A stretch of 64,000 nucleotides of DNA, taken from assembly GCF_026460885.1 (NCBI RefSeq), contig NZ_JAOVZW010000024.1, forward strand, positions 1-64,000, in the 5' to 3' direction. Position 1 is the stretch's first letter, and every line of letters starts with the position of its first letter. A model generated the notes under the pieces. It was not told where the DNA came from. It ran no database searches and saw nothing but the letters and a program-made list of their open reading frames with translations. Of the stretch, positions 28,512-37,358 are shown one piece after another. The position numbers were made by a program, and so were the translations under genes. This stretch comes from Chryseobacterium formosum (lineage in GTDB: Bacteria; Bacteroidota; Bacteroidia; Flavobacteriales; Weeksellaceae).

Positions 28512-28742
28512 GGGGTCTTTTGGCACTAATATATCTAGATGATGTAGTGCTTATGACACTGCTTATTTTTTTTGAGACAGTATTAGGCTTAATTCAGTTT
28601 CTTCTACAAGAACTGAATTTCAATCCAAATAGACATATTATTTCTGCAAGTCTATTAATATTTCTGAGGTGGCAAAATTAATGTTCGCCGCTGCCGCACG
28701 AAATGCAATTCAACGAAGTCAATCCTTTCTTGTTGCTACAAT

Positions 28743-28950
28743 CCCCCCGCTCCTGCCCGATGGTTTCGCGTGGTCTATCCTAAAGAAATTTTACAAATCC
28801 ACCTTCTTTAATAAAGCACTTTAATACATAGTCTTCACCACGAAAAAAATTCCCCTCCCTTGGAGGGGTGGATTATTTCGCAGAAATAAGACGGGGTGGT
28901 TCAGCTCAACTCCCTTCGCTCCCGCAAAAATCTGCCTTGTGGCTTCAATC
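28743..28950 (+). repeat. Hairpin-rich dispersed repeat, copy 4 of 8
   Basis: The core (28848-28902) has CCCCTCCCTTGGAGGGG and TTATTTCGCAGAAATAA. The left part is GGTTTCGCGTGGTCTATCC and the right part contains CCTTGTGGCTTCAATCC. A piece of the alternative left arm (GCTTCTAAATTTCTATAA) lies beyond at about 29003. Confidence 0.88.
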
Positions 28951-29048
28951 CAAGAATTTTTTAATATTATTCTTATTCAAAGTCTTCCACCTTTAAGCTG
29001 GAGCTTCTAAATTTCTATAATTTTCACTATTTATTTTTAACAATCCAA

Positions 29049-29246
29049 GTGAAAGTGTTTGATAAAGTAATAAAAAATGAAGTTAACCTATGTTTTTTTA
29101 GTAATGTTGGGTTTCGAAAATTCGAAACTCAAGGTTATTTAATATTATACAGGATAAATTGTTTTAATTATGTTGAACTTTCTTATGAATACGACTATCA
29201 TAAAAAAGGTAAAATCTTCTTAATCTTCAAAGGAAAAAACTCTTAA
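29049..29246 (+). CDS. Doubtful small frame, possible gene remnant
   Basis: A 65-residue frame from GTG. The second half (YVELSYEYDYHKKGKIFLIF) reads like real protein, with no start of its own, so it may be the tail of a lost gene. No domain recognised and no promoter seen. Confidence 0.25.
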   Translation: MKVFDKVIKNEVNLCFFSNVGFRKFETQGYLILYRINCFNYVELSYEYDYHKKGKIFLIFKGKNS

Positions 29247-29318
29247 TAAAACATGAGGTCATTGATGTTTAGCGTACAACGATTAACTAATTTATAGATT
29301 AAAAAAATAAAATAAAAC

Positions 29319-29349
29319 TTTGGGTGTGTGAATTATTTTTATATATTTA
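29319..29349 (+). promoter_or_regulatory. Promoter of the gene at 29386
   Basis: TTTG (29319-29322), a 19-nt spacer and TATATTTA (29342-29349), one base from TAnnTTTG. Transcription would begin about 30 nt before the start codon. Confidence 0.65.
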
Positions 29350-29385
29350 CAATTCAAATTTAATATTTATTATATTAAAAAAATT

Positions 29386-29679
29386 ATGTTATTAGCTGCA
29401 ATAGGTGTAGCTGGGTTAGTAAGCGCTAATACGACTCTACCAAAAAATGAAACTGATAAAAAAGAAATCGTTTCAAAGAATGAGGAATTAAAAGTTGAAA
29501 AGGAAGAAACAATAACCTTAGAAACGGAGCGTCGATTACAAGAGGATAATTGTAGAACTGTAGTAGTAACTTGCACTTCTGCATATACTTGTCAGAATTG
29601 GTCTGAAGCTCAATGGCAAAATTGGGGTTCACAAATACAGACTAATTATTGTATGTATGACAGTCCTTTTACTCCTTAA
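29386..29679 (+). CDS. Small secreted Cys-containing protein
   Basis: A 97-residue protein with a short signal-like start (LLAAIGVAGLVSAN). A Lys/Glu-rich linker follows, then a C-terminal Cys part: EDNCRTVVVTCTSAYTCQNW and a final NYC. In frame just upstream stands ATT-AAA-AAA-ATT before the ATG. Read from that ATT the N-terminus would be a normal KKIMLLAAIGVAG signal. Either ATT at 29374 is the start or an original ATG was lost. Family unknown; it looks like a small secreted peptide precursor of Flavobacteriia. Confidence 0.6.
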   Translation: MLLAAIGVAGLVSANTTLPKNETDKKEIVSKNEELKVEKEETITLETERRLQEDNCRTVVVTCTSAYTCQNWSEAQWQNWGSQIQTNYCMYDSPFTP

Positions 29680-29706
29680 ATAATTTCATCTTAAACAAAT
29701 TTACAG

Positions 29707-29745
29707 AACCGCACAAAAATCTCTGAGATATTTGTGCGGTTTTTC
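29707..29745 (+). terminator. Terminator after the small secreted protein
   Basis: AACCGCACAAA and TTTGTGCGGTT pair, followed by TTTT. The next gene starts 19 nt further on. Confidence 0.85.
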
Positions 29746-29763
29746 ACTAAATAAAATAGAGTA

Positions 29764-30587
29764 ATGCATTTTATAAAAAAACATGTTTTAGTAGTCATAT
29801 TTTTATTTTTATCGATTATATCATTTTCTCAAAAAGTCGATAAAGATTCACTAAGAGGAGAATTTAGTTATTTACTTCAATACAAACCGAATACTTTAAA
29901 TCAAGATAATATTACAAAAGAATTTTTTTCATTACAGGTGAGCGACACTCGTGCCTTTTTTATAAGTGAAAATAAATTAAAATTTGATTCTGCTTTCAGT
30001 GCAGAATTTAATAAGAAGCAAAGCGTAATTAATGTGAGCAATATTCCTGCTTCAAAGTCTAACTTTCTGATTATTCAGAATAATCAACATTCACAATTTT
30101 ACGAAGCGGTTGGAATGACACTTCTATCGTATAATAGTCCTATAATAAACAATTGGAAGCTTGTGAATGAAACAAAAGTAATTAATTCTCTTGTCTGTAA
30201 AAAAGCAGAAGTTAGATATAAGGGAAGAGATTGGATTGCTTGGTATTCCACTGAAATCCTTTTCCCTATGGACCATATAAATTTAGTAATCTTCCAGGAT
30301 TAATTGTGAAAATTACGGACAGAACAGGAGATTACGATTTTGAATTAATAAAATCAGTTTCAAATTCTAATCTAAAGGGAAAATTAGTTCGGGTAAGTAA
30401 TGCTCGATATCAAAATATTAAAATAGTTACGAAAGAAGAATTATCAGAAGCTAGAACAAACTTTAGACAAAATGCTAGACGAGAATTAGAAGGGATGGGA
30501 ACTCTCTTTTTAGAGGATCAAAAACCAAAACAGATGGTTAGAGAAACCGAAAAAAAAGGACATAATCCTATAGAATTAGAAGATTGA
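29764..30587 (+). pseudogene. GLPGLI-family protein gene with one frameshift
   Basis: The first frame (29764-30303) has a signal peptide (ending SIISFSQ) and GLPGLI-family features such as KPNTLNQ and LVCKKAEVRYKGRDWIAWYS. It runs off frame at STEILFPMD. In the next frame, from 30261, the sequence reads FPYGPYKFSNLPGLIVKITD, the diagnostic motif of the family, and continues to 30587. Loss of one base near 30257-30260 joins them (EIPFPYGPYKF expected). The repaired protein would be about 275 residues, normal for the family. Members are secreted proteins of unknown function. It is a pseudogene unless this is a sequencing error. Confidence 0.82.
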
Positions 30588-30600
30588 ATAGTTTACTAAA

Positions 30601-30639
30601 ATTTAAAAATTAATATAATATTTATATTAATTTTTAAAT
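30601..30639 (+). terminator. AT-rich hairpin after the GLPGLI gene
   Basis: A 17-bp perfect stem made only of A and T (ATTTAAAAATTAATATA and its complement) with a 5-nt loop, then TTTTATTC. It is a plausible but weak terminator. Confidence 0.45.
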
Positions 30640-30747
30640 TTTATTCTTTGAAATAATGATAATAGTTGCTACAAAAAGTCTACTCATTTTGAAGTAAATC
30701 TGTAATAACTCCAAAGTTATGAGACTTCGGATAGTAGTACAATAAAC

Positions 30748-30852
30748 CGACGCTTCTAAATTTCTATAATAATCACTAATTATTTTTAACACCAAAAAAA
30801 TTCCTCTCCCTTGGAGGGACTACTTATTTCGCAGAAATAAGTCGGGGTGGTT
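30748..30852 (+). repeat. Hairpin-rich dispersed repeat, copy 5 of 8
   Basis: It uses the alternative left arm CTTCTAAATTTCTATAATAA shared with copy 6. The core (30799-30852) has the hairpins, slightly diverged, ending in GTCGGGGTGG. From here to 31118 no gene is seen. Confidence 0.85.
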
Positions 30853-31118
30853 AAAACGAGAGTAATCCCTTTTAGGCGAAATCTATTGCCTCACCAATCC
30901 ACTCTGGAACTTCTCCACCACATTCCAGACCTCATAAAAAACACCTTATTTCCCTCATTATCCGAAAAGTTAGTTTTAAAAATAATGATTCTTCTTACCC
31001 TTAGTTTTCGAATCAAAAATTAACATTGCCATCGTTCTGGGATTTCCATCTTTCTGGGCGTTGTAGCAAGTTATACCAAAGCCAATCAAGAACAGACGGG
31101 CAGAAATAATTTAAGGTT

Positions 31119-31700
31119 CTATTTTATTTTTCTGAAAGTCGAGGTTAAAATTGATTGATCAATTAATTTTCTGTCTTTTTCGTTGACACTTGCTGCAACA
31201 ATCATAAATTCTTTGCCGTCAATATCAGCTATATAGAAATACTTTGATCCAATATGATTATCTTTTTTAAAAACAACAGTCTCTCTAATCACTTTAAAAT
31301 TTATTTTATCAATAACAATGTCTTCAACTACCATCGTAACATCATCATCGGGGTATTGCATCTTTTCTACATCCAGCATCGAGTTCTTCATTAATTCAGC
31401 ATAACCGCCTAATGTCAGTTCATCAATTGAGCTGTTGTCTCTGTAGCTTACCATAATGATGTTACTTGTTTTATCTTTTTTTTCAAGAGTTAGCAAAACA
31501 ACATCATCATCACTGGGTTTTATATCTTTTTCTTCAAGATATTTTGTACCTGCTTTTATTTCCTTTTCAAACTGGTCAATTTTGGGGATATAGTCTTTTG
31601 GTGAATCAAAAGACCAGACGTACTGTTCAATTTTATATTTTTTTTGAGCGAATAGATAATTACAAAGAATCAGTGTTGCGACGATAAGAATTTTTTTCAT
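31119..31700 (-). CDS. Secreted hypothetical protein
   Basis: A 193-residue protein with a signal peptide (1-18, ending YLFAQ). The mature part is mixed alpha/beta, with KYFYIADIDGKEFMIVAA and a final helix plus strand. This faintly recalls the PsbP/DcrB fold, but I cannot confirm it. Its ATG overlaps the stop of the gene at 31697-31957 (ATGA), so the two are translationally coupled. Confidence 0.68.
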   Translation of the reverse strand: MKKILIVATLILCNYLFAQKKYKIEQYVWSFDSPKDYIPKIDQFEKEIKAGTKYLEEKDIKPSDDDVVLLTLEKKDKTSNIIMVSYRDNSSIDELTLGGYAELMKNSMLDVEKMQYPDDDVTMVVEDIVIDKINFKVIRETVVFKKDNHIGSKYFYIADIDGKEFMIVAASVNEKDRKLIDQSILTSTFRKIK

Positions 31701-31957
31701 GTTTTGATTTTAGTTATTAATAGTTTTATAATGTTACTGCCTTCTTCAGTTGTTAGTCCTACGGTTTCAGCTATATCTTTTAAATAACTGAATATATTTT
31801 CTGCATTTTTCGTTTGAATGGCAGATTTTACAATTTGAATTCTGCTTTCATTATAAGAATAAGATTTACCGTTATTTTTATAAGTTACACTGCACTTCTC
31901 ACCAACGAAATTATAAGATTCTATTTCATAAGTTCTGTCTTTGCCGTCGATATACAT
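31697..31957 (-). CDS. Small protein sharing a domain with the gene at 40823
   Basis: An 86-residue protein. Residues 4-45 (GKDRTYEIESYNFVGEKCSV through YSYNESRIQIVKSAIQ) match the gene at 40823-41173 closely; the tails differ. A minus-strand TATATTTG (32014-32021) is the likely -7 box. From memory, similar sequence opens large helicase-nuclease proteins of Bacteroidota, so this may be a detached N-terminal domain. Similarity to the paralogue extends a few residues before this ATG (HLKSQA versus HKLRKEA), so the original start may be lost. The stop overlaps the next gene by 4 nt. Confidence 0.6.
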   Translation of the reverse strand: MYIDGKDRTYEIESYNFVGEKCSVTYKNNGKSYSYNESRIQIVKSAIQTKNAENIFSYLKDIAETVGLTTEEGSNIIKLLITKIKT

Positions 31958-32040
31958 AGCCTGAGATTTTAGATGTGAGGTCGCAATTTTTTAAATAGGT
32001 TTTTAGTTCATTTCAAATATAGTGAACTGTGCATAAATAA

Positions 32041-32067
32041 AAACTCCAAAGTAGGGAGACTTTGGAG
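32041..32067 (-). terminator. Terminator of the minus-strand lipoprotein gene
   Basis: CTCCAAAGT and ACTTTGGAG pair. On the minus strand TTTTTATTT follows. Similar hairpins occur in the dispersed repeats. Confidence 0.65.
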
Positions 32068-32184
32068 AGCAGGTATATTAACTTGGTCGAACGTTATCAT
32101 TTCACATTTAAGACCTAAATTTACTTGAAGCAGTCTTAAATCTACTTTACTGCTTATATAAGTTGTTAAGGATCTCAAAAACTA

Positions 32185-32709
32185 CTATTGACTGAATTTT
32201 TTGTCAAACCTACCATCTGCGACGGTTACAATCTCTCCATTTGAATTTTCAGCTTTAAAGCTAAATGTTCCGGACACAACTTGTTTGAAGATATCAAAAT
32301 GTGTGATTGTAACAGAGCCGCCCGTTGATGAAGTTATATCGTATTTAACAAAATTTTTATCAGTGTAATATCCTTCTACATTTGAGGAAGAATTAACATT
32401 GTACGTTTTTGCTGCTATATCCTGTACATCTCTGATATATATTTTGATTTGAGAGCTCTGGTCATTAACTTCCTGGAGCGTGATTTCCATTTTATATGCA
32501 TTGCCAACATGACTATAAGAAGTAATATTTCCACCTGCAATGGAACTTGGTGCCTGTACTTTTGCAACCCATAATTTACTGTTTACGATAGCTCCACCGG
32601 TATTTTTTCCCGATTGCGTTGTTTCAGGAAGTACGTCGGTGTCTTGATCACGGTCTTTGCAATTAAGTAACATTGCAGTTGTTAAAACTAGAAAGAAGAT
32701 TTTTTTCAT
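32185..32709 (-). CDS. DUF6252-like lipoprotein
   Basis: A 174-residue lipoprotein when started at the internal ATG (32709) that begins KKIFFLVLTTAMLLNC (lipobox LLNC, Cys17). The longer frame would bury the signal. The pattern GKNTGGAIVNSKLWVAKVQ near the N-terminus and VVSGTFSFKAENSNGEIVTV near the end resembles DUF6252 proteins, small surface lipoproteins of Bacteroidota with unknown role. The 32710-33002 stretch upstream holds no gene. Confidence 0.62.
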   Translation of the reverse strand: MKKIFFLVLTTAMLLNCKDRDQDTDVLPETTQSGKNTGGAIVNSKLWVAKVQAPSSIAGGNITSYSHVGNAYKMEITLQEVNDQSSQIKIYIRDVQDIAAKTYNVNSSSNVEGYYTDKNFVKYDITSSTGGSVTITHFDIFKQVVSGTFSFKAENSNGEIVTVADGRFDKKFSQ

Positions 32710-33002
32710 ATTATTGTTTAATGAGATTGGATTATACACATAATGGATTGGAAGATACAAATCTTTCATTAATAAATCATTACTATCTTAATACCGTCAC
32801 TTTAGTATCATCTAATGCTACATAAAATTTAAAATCTTATACTTCTTAAAAAATACAGGAATTTTAAAGTTACTGATATTTAGTTTTTAGAAATTATCAA
32901 GAATAATTAACTCAAGGAGATGAAAGCAAACATTACTGCTGATTATCTTTCTGTTTTTTTTAAAAGTTTAAAGTAAATTAAATCTTTTTGTATAAAACTA
33001 TC

Positions 33003-33371
33003 TTATTTATTTAGCTGCATAGTGAGTTTTTCAATCAATCTTTCCCTCTCCCCACTTCCCGTAGTCGAAAACCTCAATAAGGGAATACCATACTTTTCTA
33101 AAATCTTATTTTTCATCACATCCCTTTCACCTTGTCGGCTTTCTGCTCTGTGATACTCGTAGCCATCAACCTCTATCGCTAACACAGGATTTTTCCCAAG
33201 CTTGTTGTAGATAATAAAATCTGGATGAGTGGCGTGATGTCGGGCATATTTTTCTTCTTCATGATAGAGTTTGCTGAAATCTGATGTGAAATTTCTCAGC
33301 GGAAAATACAGAACAACATCATATTTTGAAAATTCTTCTATTGATAAAACTTCTTTGATTAAAAAGTACAT
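33003..33371 (-). CDS. DUF2726-like nuclease domain, probable C-terminal fragment of a helicase-nuclease
   Basis: A 122-residue frame. ATHPDFIIYNKLGKNPVLAI followed by EVDGYEYH is a PD-(D/E)xK-type nuclease core (D, then E-V-D). NKILEKYGIPLLRFSTTGSG is the usual ending. In Bacteroidota this domain typically closes large AAA/superfamily-1 helicase proteins; the helicase part is absent here. The frame before it is broken, so it is probably a leftover rather than a stand-alone gene. Confidence 0.55.
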   Translation of the reverse strand: MYFLIKEVLSIEEFSKYDVVLYFPLRNFTSDFSKLYHEEEKYARHHATHPDFIIYNKLGKNPVLAIEVDGYEYHRAESRQGERDVMKNKILEKYGIPLLRFSTTGSGERERLIEKLTMQLNK

Positions 33372-33561
33372 AAGATTCTCTACCTGTTTTTAAATGAGCT
33401 TCAGTCATTTTAGGATGATTATTAACAAATTTTTCTTTTAATTCAATCATTGCTTTTTCATAAATAACTAATTGTTCATCTGATAGTGATCTTTTCAATG
33501 GTCTTATTCTACAAGATAATGCTGCAATTGAAATTTTTAATGAAAGTAAATCTATAATCTT
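33319..33561 (-). pseudogene. Coding remnant upstream of the nuclease domain
   Basis: On the minus strand an open stretch without a start codon reads SCRIRPLKRSLSDEQ, then YEKAMIELKEKFVNNHPKMT and EAHLKTGRESYV, clearly protein-like. It ends at a stop at 33319, overlapping the nuclease frame out of register. No family recognised. It looks like a piece of another gene fused by rearrangement. Confidence 0.35.
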
Positions 33562-33648
33562 TTAGTTTCCTCAAATATAGATATTTTCAAGGTTGAAGAC
33601 TTACGCAAGTCTTACGCCTTTTTCATTATATTTGGAAAAATATAAACC

Positions 33649-34071
33649 ATGAAAAAACTTCTATCTCTATGCGCAATAATTTGCGGCTTTCTTTATTCTT
33701 GCGAGAAAAAACCAGTTCTACCTCAAAAATATACCGTTGAAATCCGAGTAAATAATTGGACCGATATCAATGGCGATGATTATGATACAAAAGAAGAAGA
33801 AATTACTGCTAAAAATTTAAAAGAAGCCTATGCAACGGGGTACAAAAATTACATGATCAGTAAAAGAGTTTCTCAAGCCACCAATAATCATATGGCTCGT
33901 CGAATGATTATCAGTTTTCGGGTTTTAAATGAAAAACGAAAAAATATTGTCGATCAAATATCAAAAAACAGCTTAGATTCAATACACACTACTGTCGACA
34001 AGGAAACAGCTTACATTACGGAAGACCTGAAAAATAAAATTGAAAACCATAGAAATAACACAACAAATTAA
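33649..34071 (+). CDS. Hypothetical lipoprotein
   Basis: A 140-residue lipoprotein (lipobox FLYSC, Cys18) rich in Lys, Asn and Glu. The segment YTVEIRVNNWTDINGDDYD begins a beta-rich region and the C-terminus is helical. No known domain. A -7 box TATATTTG lies about 15 nt before the ATG. It is followed after 14 nt by a truncated gene on the same strand. Confidence 0.65.
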   Translation: MKKLLSLCAIICGFLYSCEKKPVLPQKYTVEIRVNNWTDINGDDYDTKEEEITAKNLKEAYATGYKNYMISKRVSQATNNHMARRMIISFRVLNEKRKNIVDQISKNSLDSIHTTVDKETAYITEDLKNKIENHRNNTTN

Positions 34072-34085
34072 TATGTAGCAATGCC

Positions 34086-34192
34086 ATGAAAAAACTATTA
34101 TTAATTTTATTAGCATGTCCTGTATTCACTTTTGCGCAGGAAGAATGGGAAAAAGTATCAACGTTAGAAACCGGAGCCTCAAAATTTCTATA
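34086..34192 (+). pseudogene. 5' fragment of a secreted-protein gene cut by a repeat
   Basis: ATG opens KKLLLILLACPVFTFAQ, a perfect signal peptide, then EEWEKVSTLETGA. After this the DNA switches to the left arm of the dispersed repeat (AAATTTCTATAATAATCACT) and the frame stops. The rest of the gene is missing, so repeat insertion or repeat-mediated deletion probably destroyed it. Confidence 0.6.
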
Positions 34193-34300
34193 ATAATCAC
34201 TAATTATTTTTAACACCAAAAAAATTCCCCTCCCTCGGAGGGGTGGATTATTTCGCAGAAATAAGACGGGGTGGTTCAGCTCAGATCCCTGTCACTCGAC
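34178..34300 (+). repeat. Hairpin-rich dispersed repeat, copy 6 of 8
   Basis: It has the alternative left arm (AATTTCTATAATAATCACTA) and the core 34222-34278 with CCCCTCCCTCGGAGGGG and TTATTTCGCAGAAATAA. It joins directly onto the broken gene at 34086. No gene is seen between 34301 and 34529. Confidence 0.88.
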
Positions 34301-34529
34301 GCCTCTAAAAATCATGTTTGTTGACCTTTTTCACAATTTCAATTGGTGTTACACGCAATCGAGAAATGATTGTGAGAAGAAAAAATAAGCCTTATTTCTT
34401 GGAGGAAAATAAAGAAAAACTAAAGCTTATTATGTAAAATGTAACTTTAAACACGCTTAATCATTGATTGGGAGCAAACCATGTAAAATTATATCTCATG
34501 CATATATTGCAAACATTAAATAATTGTTT

Positions 34530-34760
34530 ATGTTTATAAATATTTCTGGTAGAAAATACCACATGAGAGTAAGAAGAGTAAATGGTCAATTAAAATTATT
34601 CTTCAAAACAAATCTAGAGAGTTACAATGAGAAAGGATTTGATTTTCCACATTGTAGATGTAACAACAGACGGCATCGTTTAGATTCTTGGAAGAGATTT
34701 AAACAATTCTTGATAGAGGGTCATTATTCAAGTATTTTAATATTATTTCCAGAGTTTTAA
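34530..34760 (+). CDS. Small basic hypothetical protein
   Basis: A 76-residue protein from the ATG at 34530; an upstream TTG at 34524 adds two residues. It is rich in Arg, His and Phe, with HCRCNNRRHRLDSW in the middle. No domain recognised. It has its own terminator, which supports it being a transcribed unit. Confidence 0.4.
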   Translation: MFINISGRKYHMRVRRVNGQLKLFFKTNLESYNEKGFDFPHCRCNNRRHRLDSWKRFKQFLIEGHYSSILILFPEF

Positions 34761-34782
34761 ATAAAAACTTAGGAAAAATGTA

Positions 34783-34808
34783 AGCCATCTATTGTAGATG
34801 GCTTTTTG
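34783..34808 (+). terminator. Terminator after the gene at 34530
   Basis: A 9-bp stem AGCCATCTA/TAGATGGCT with a tight loop, then five T. Confidence 0.82.
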
Positions 34809-34831
34809 TTATATTTGTGAAAACTATAATT

Positions 34832-35353
34832 ATGGAGGATAAATTGGAATTATTTAAAGCATCTGTTCCGTTTGCAACGATTACTGGTGTCATTATAGGT
34901 GCATTATTAAATTCAAGACTAGGCAGAAGGGATAAGATCAGGGATCATCTATTTAGTTATAAAGTGAAGTCGTATACTATTTTAGCAGAATCCACCTCAG
35001 AAATAAAGAGAGATGTTTTAAATATCAGAACTGATTTAAGATTAAATAAACCAAAGAGCAAATATATAAATGATATTTGGGAAGCTTTTATAAAGACATC
35101 AAACGAACAATCGTTGTTTTTAAGTAATCAAACTAAACACGACTTATTTATCTTAGAAGGTGTTATATTTGACGCTTTCAATAAAGAGATAGATGAACTC
35201 ATTGACCCTGAGAGTTATTCTACAGACGAAATGATATTTGAGTGTGATAACATTTTAAAAGCATGTGATATTTTTGTTTCCAAGATTCAGAAGGAATTGG
35301 GAATCGACAAATTAAACAATAAGAAGATATTTAGCTGGAATAGAAAGTATTAA
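34832..35353 (+). CDS. Membrane-anchored helical protein, paralogue of the gene at 40324
   Basis: A 173-residue protein. One membrane helix (VPFATITGVIIGALL, about 11-25) is followed by NSRLGRRDKIRDHLFSYKVK and a helical cytosolic domain. The paralogue at 40324 has NSRLQRKDKLQEHLFTYKVK at the same place. The GTG at 34817 overlaps the -7 box TATATTTG (34810-34817), so the ATG at 34832 is the start, with a very short leader. Function unknown; the shape resembles phage-exclusion or stress effectors, but that is a guess. Confidence 0.65.
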   Translation: MEDKLELFKASVPFATITGVIIGALLNSRLGRRDKIRDHLFSYKVKSYTILAESTSEIKRDVLNIRTDLRLNKPKSKYINDIWEAFIKTSNEQSLFLSNQTKHDLFILEGVIFDAFNKEIDELIDPESYSTDEMIFECDNILKACDIFVSKIQKELGIDKLNNKKIFSWNRKY

Positions 35354-35453
35354 AGCCCAAAAATTTCTTTCAGTAAATCAAATGCTTCTTTTCCACTAAA
35401 CCCGTCGTCAATGCTTTGATATACCTTTCTTCATATTCTTCAGGAGTCTGCAT
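35350..35453 (-). pseudogene. Small frameshifted gene
   Basis: From ATG (35453) it reads QTPEEYEERYIKAL. In the next frame it continues IDDGFSGKEAFDLLKEIFGL to a stop at 35350. One missing base near AAAGCATTGACG explains the break. The whole protein would be about 35 residues. It overlaps the end of the gene at 34832 by 4 nt on the other strand. Confidence 0.4.
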
Positions 35454-35587
35454 TAAATATTCTTCTTATTTGTAAAAAGATTAAACTTCGCTCACCCATT
35501 TAAGCAAACATTTTCCGAATAAGTATTCGATGAATTAAAAATAGTAAGGTGTCATCTAGCATTATATAATCTAGATATATTGGTGCC

Positions 35588-35905
35588 CACGCTCCCGCGC
35601 GATTGTATCGCGTGGTCTATCTTAAAAAGATTTTCCAAATCCTCCTTCTTTGATAAAGCACTTCTATACATAGTCTTCACCACGAAAAAAATTCCCCTCC
35701 CTCGGAGGGGTGGATTATTTCGCAGAAATAAGACGGGGTGGTTCAACTCCCCTCACTCCCACAAAAATCTGTCGTGTGACTTCAATTCTAAAACAATCAT
35801 CTAATGTTGCCTCTGCTGAGCAAAATCTCCTGGCTTGAGCAGATGTTATTTTCTTATATTACTCCAAAGTCAGGAGACTTCGGAGAGCGGGGGCAATTGC
35901 CAGAG
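35588..35905 (+). repeat. Hairpin-rich dispersed repeat, copy 7 of 8 (full length)
   Basis: The order of parts is the left hairpin CGCGATTGTATCGCG, the core (35690-35744), CTGTCGTGTGACTTCAATTC, CAATCATCTAATGTTGCC and the right hairpin ACTCCAAAGTCAGGAGACTT ending CGGAGAGCGGGG. It matches copy 8 along about 300 bp. No gene is seen from here to 36229. Confidence 0.9.
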
Positions 35906-36229
35906 TTTTACACGGCTGTGATTAATATTCTTTTAGCTCCCGGTAATAAATGGTGGTGGCACATGAGCTGGAATAATTACTTACTTTTGCTACATTGAAT
36001 TTTGGAACCCGAGGCCAAGGCCAGAGCTTCCCAAAGCTATCGGGCCGGATTGAAAGTTCTTTTGATCTGATCATATTTTGGTTACAAATAACCATTGACC
36101 GTAGTACAGAATAACTTTAAATTTGTTTAGTATTAAATATTCAAATCACAGAACAGGGTTTCTGAAAAAAAATACAGGCCTGCCGATCAATCTATTTCTG
36201 CTGGTCATTAAAATAAATTATTATTCTTT

Positions 36230-37333
36230 ATGAAGATTTTCTTTCTGCGCTATATCTTGATATCCGCTCTTGTCTACTCAGTCCAAAGTAAAGCGTGCTC
36301 GGCATTTTTGCTGACAGGGAACAATTATAACGTCGTTGGCTTCAATGAAAACTGGAAAACAATGCCCGGAATGATCGTCATTAATAAGCGGGATGTCCTG
36401 AAAAGGAATATCAGCTGGCAAAATCTGACAACTGATCAAACACAAGCCAATAAACAATGGACTTCAAAATTCGGTTCCGTTACGTTTAATCTTTTGGGAT
36501 ATGACCTTCCCTGCTACGGCGTCAATGAAAAAGGTCTTTTTTTGGTTGAATTATATCTCGAAGAGACCAGTAAAGTATATAATCCAAAACAGCCTGATAT
36601 GTTCTGGGCACAATGGATCCAGTATCAGTTGGACAACTACAAAACGGTAAAAGAAGTAGTAGATCATCTGAATGATGGTCCAAACATTAACTGGTGGCCC
36701 AATGCAGCCGGAAGTCATTTTTTCCTGACCGATGCCAAAGGAAATTCTGCAACGATTGCCTTATTAAACGGGAAATACACCGTACTTACCAATAAGGAAA
36801 TGCCAATGCCATTGCTATGCAACAATCAGTACCATAAGGATCTGACCGCTGCTAAAAAATTTGATTTTCTTGGCGGAAATGAAAAATTTGATTTTGAACA
36901 GAACATAAAATGGGAAGACCGCTACAGCCGTGCGTACTACATGCTAAAAAATTATACGTACGATGAAAAGCCTGTCGACTATGCGTGGAATATTTTAAAC
37001 TCCATACATCCCGGTGAATGGCAGACGGTCATTGATACCAGGAAAATGAATCTGTATTTCAGATCTGATCTGAAGAAAGAGGTAAAGACCATAGATATCA
37101 GGAAGTTGGATTTCTCCAGAAATGGGGCTATAAAATACTTGGATATCCATACTAATGAGACCGGAATTGTGAACGGGGACTTTCAAAATCTTACAACTCT
37201 AAAAAATAATCAATATGTGGAGAAAGGATTTCCAATAGGCTATGACAATAAAGAATTTGGCGAATCGGACATTTTTGAAAAACTGAAGAAGAACATTGCA
37301 AAGTTCTTTGAAAATATCCTTCCGGCTTCATAA
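36230..37333 (+). CDS. Choloylglycine hydrolase-like linear amide C-N hydrolase
   Basis: A 367-residue Ntn-type hydrolase. A signal peptide (about 1-22, ending QSKA) is followed directly by CSAFLLTGNNYNVVGFNENW, with Cys23 as the expected N-terminal nucleophile after cleavage. Bile salt hydrolase and penicillin V acylase share this start and the later YDLPCYGVNEKGLFLVEL and SHFFLTDAKGNSATI stretches. It should cleave an amide bond in the periplasm; the substrate (acyl-homoserine lactone, N-acyl amino acid, beta-lactam side chain) cannot be told. The next gene, a CPBP protease, follows after 25 nt. Confidence 0.78.
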   Translation: MKIFFLRYILISALVYSVQSKACSAFLLTGNNYNVVGFNENWKTMPGMIVINKRDVLKRNISWQNLTTDQTQANKQWTSKFGSVTFNLLGYDLPCYGVNEKGLFLVELYLEETSKVYNPKQPDMFWAQWIQYQLDNYKTVKEVVDHLNDGPNINWWPNAAGSHFFLTDAKGNSATIALLNGKYTVLTNKEMPMPLLCNNQYHKDLTAAKKFDFLGGNEKFDFEQNIKWEDRYSRAYYMLKNYTYDEKPVDYAWNILNSIHPGEWQTVIDTRKMNLYFRSDLKKEVKTIDIRKLDFSRNGAIKYLDIHTNETGIVNGDFQNLTTLKNNQYVEKGFPIGYDNKEFGESDIFEKLKKNIAKFFENILPAS

Positions 37334-37358
37334 GGCTGCAAACTATACTCTTAGAAGG

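Noticed and set aside
35552-35998. Frames in repeat copy 7
   Set aside because: They cross the hairpins of the repeat, lack domains and recur in copies 3 and 8.
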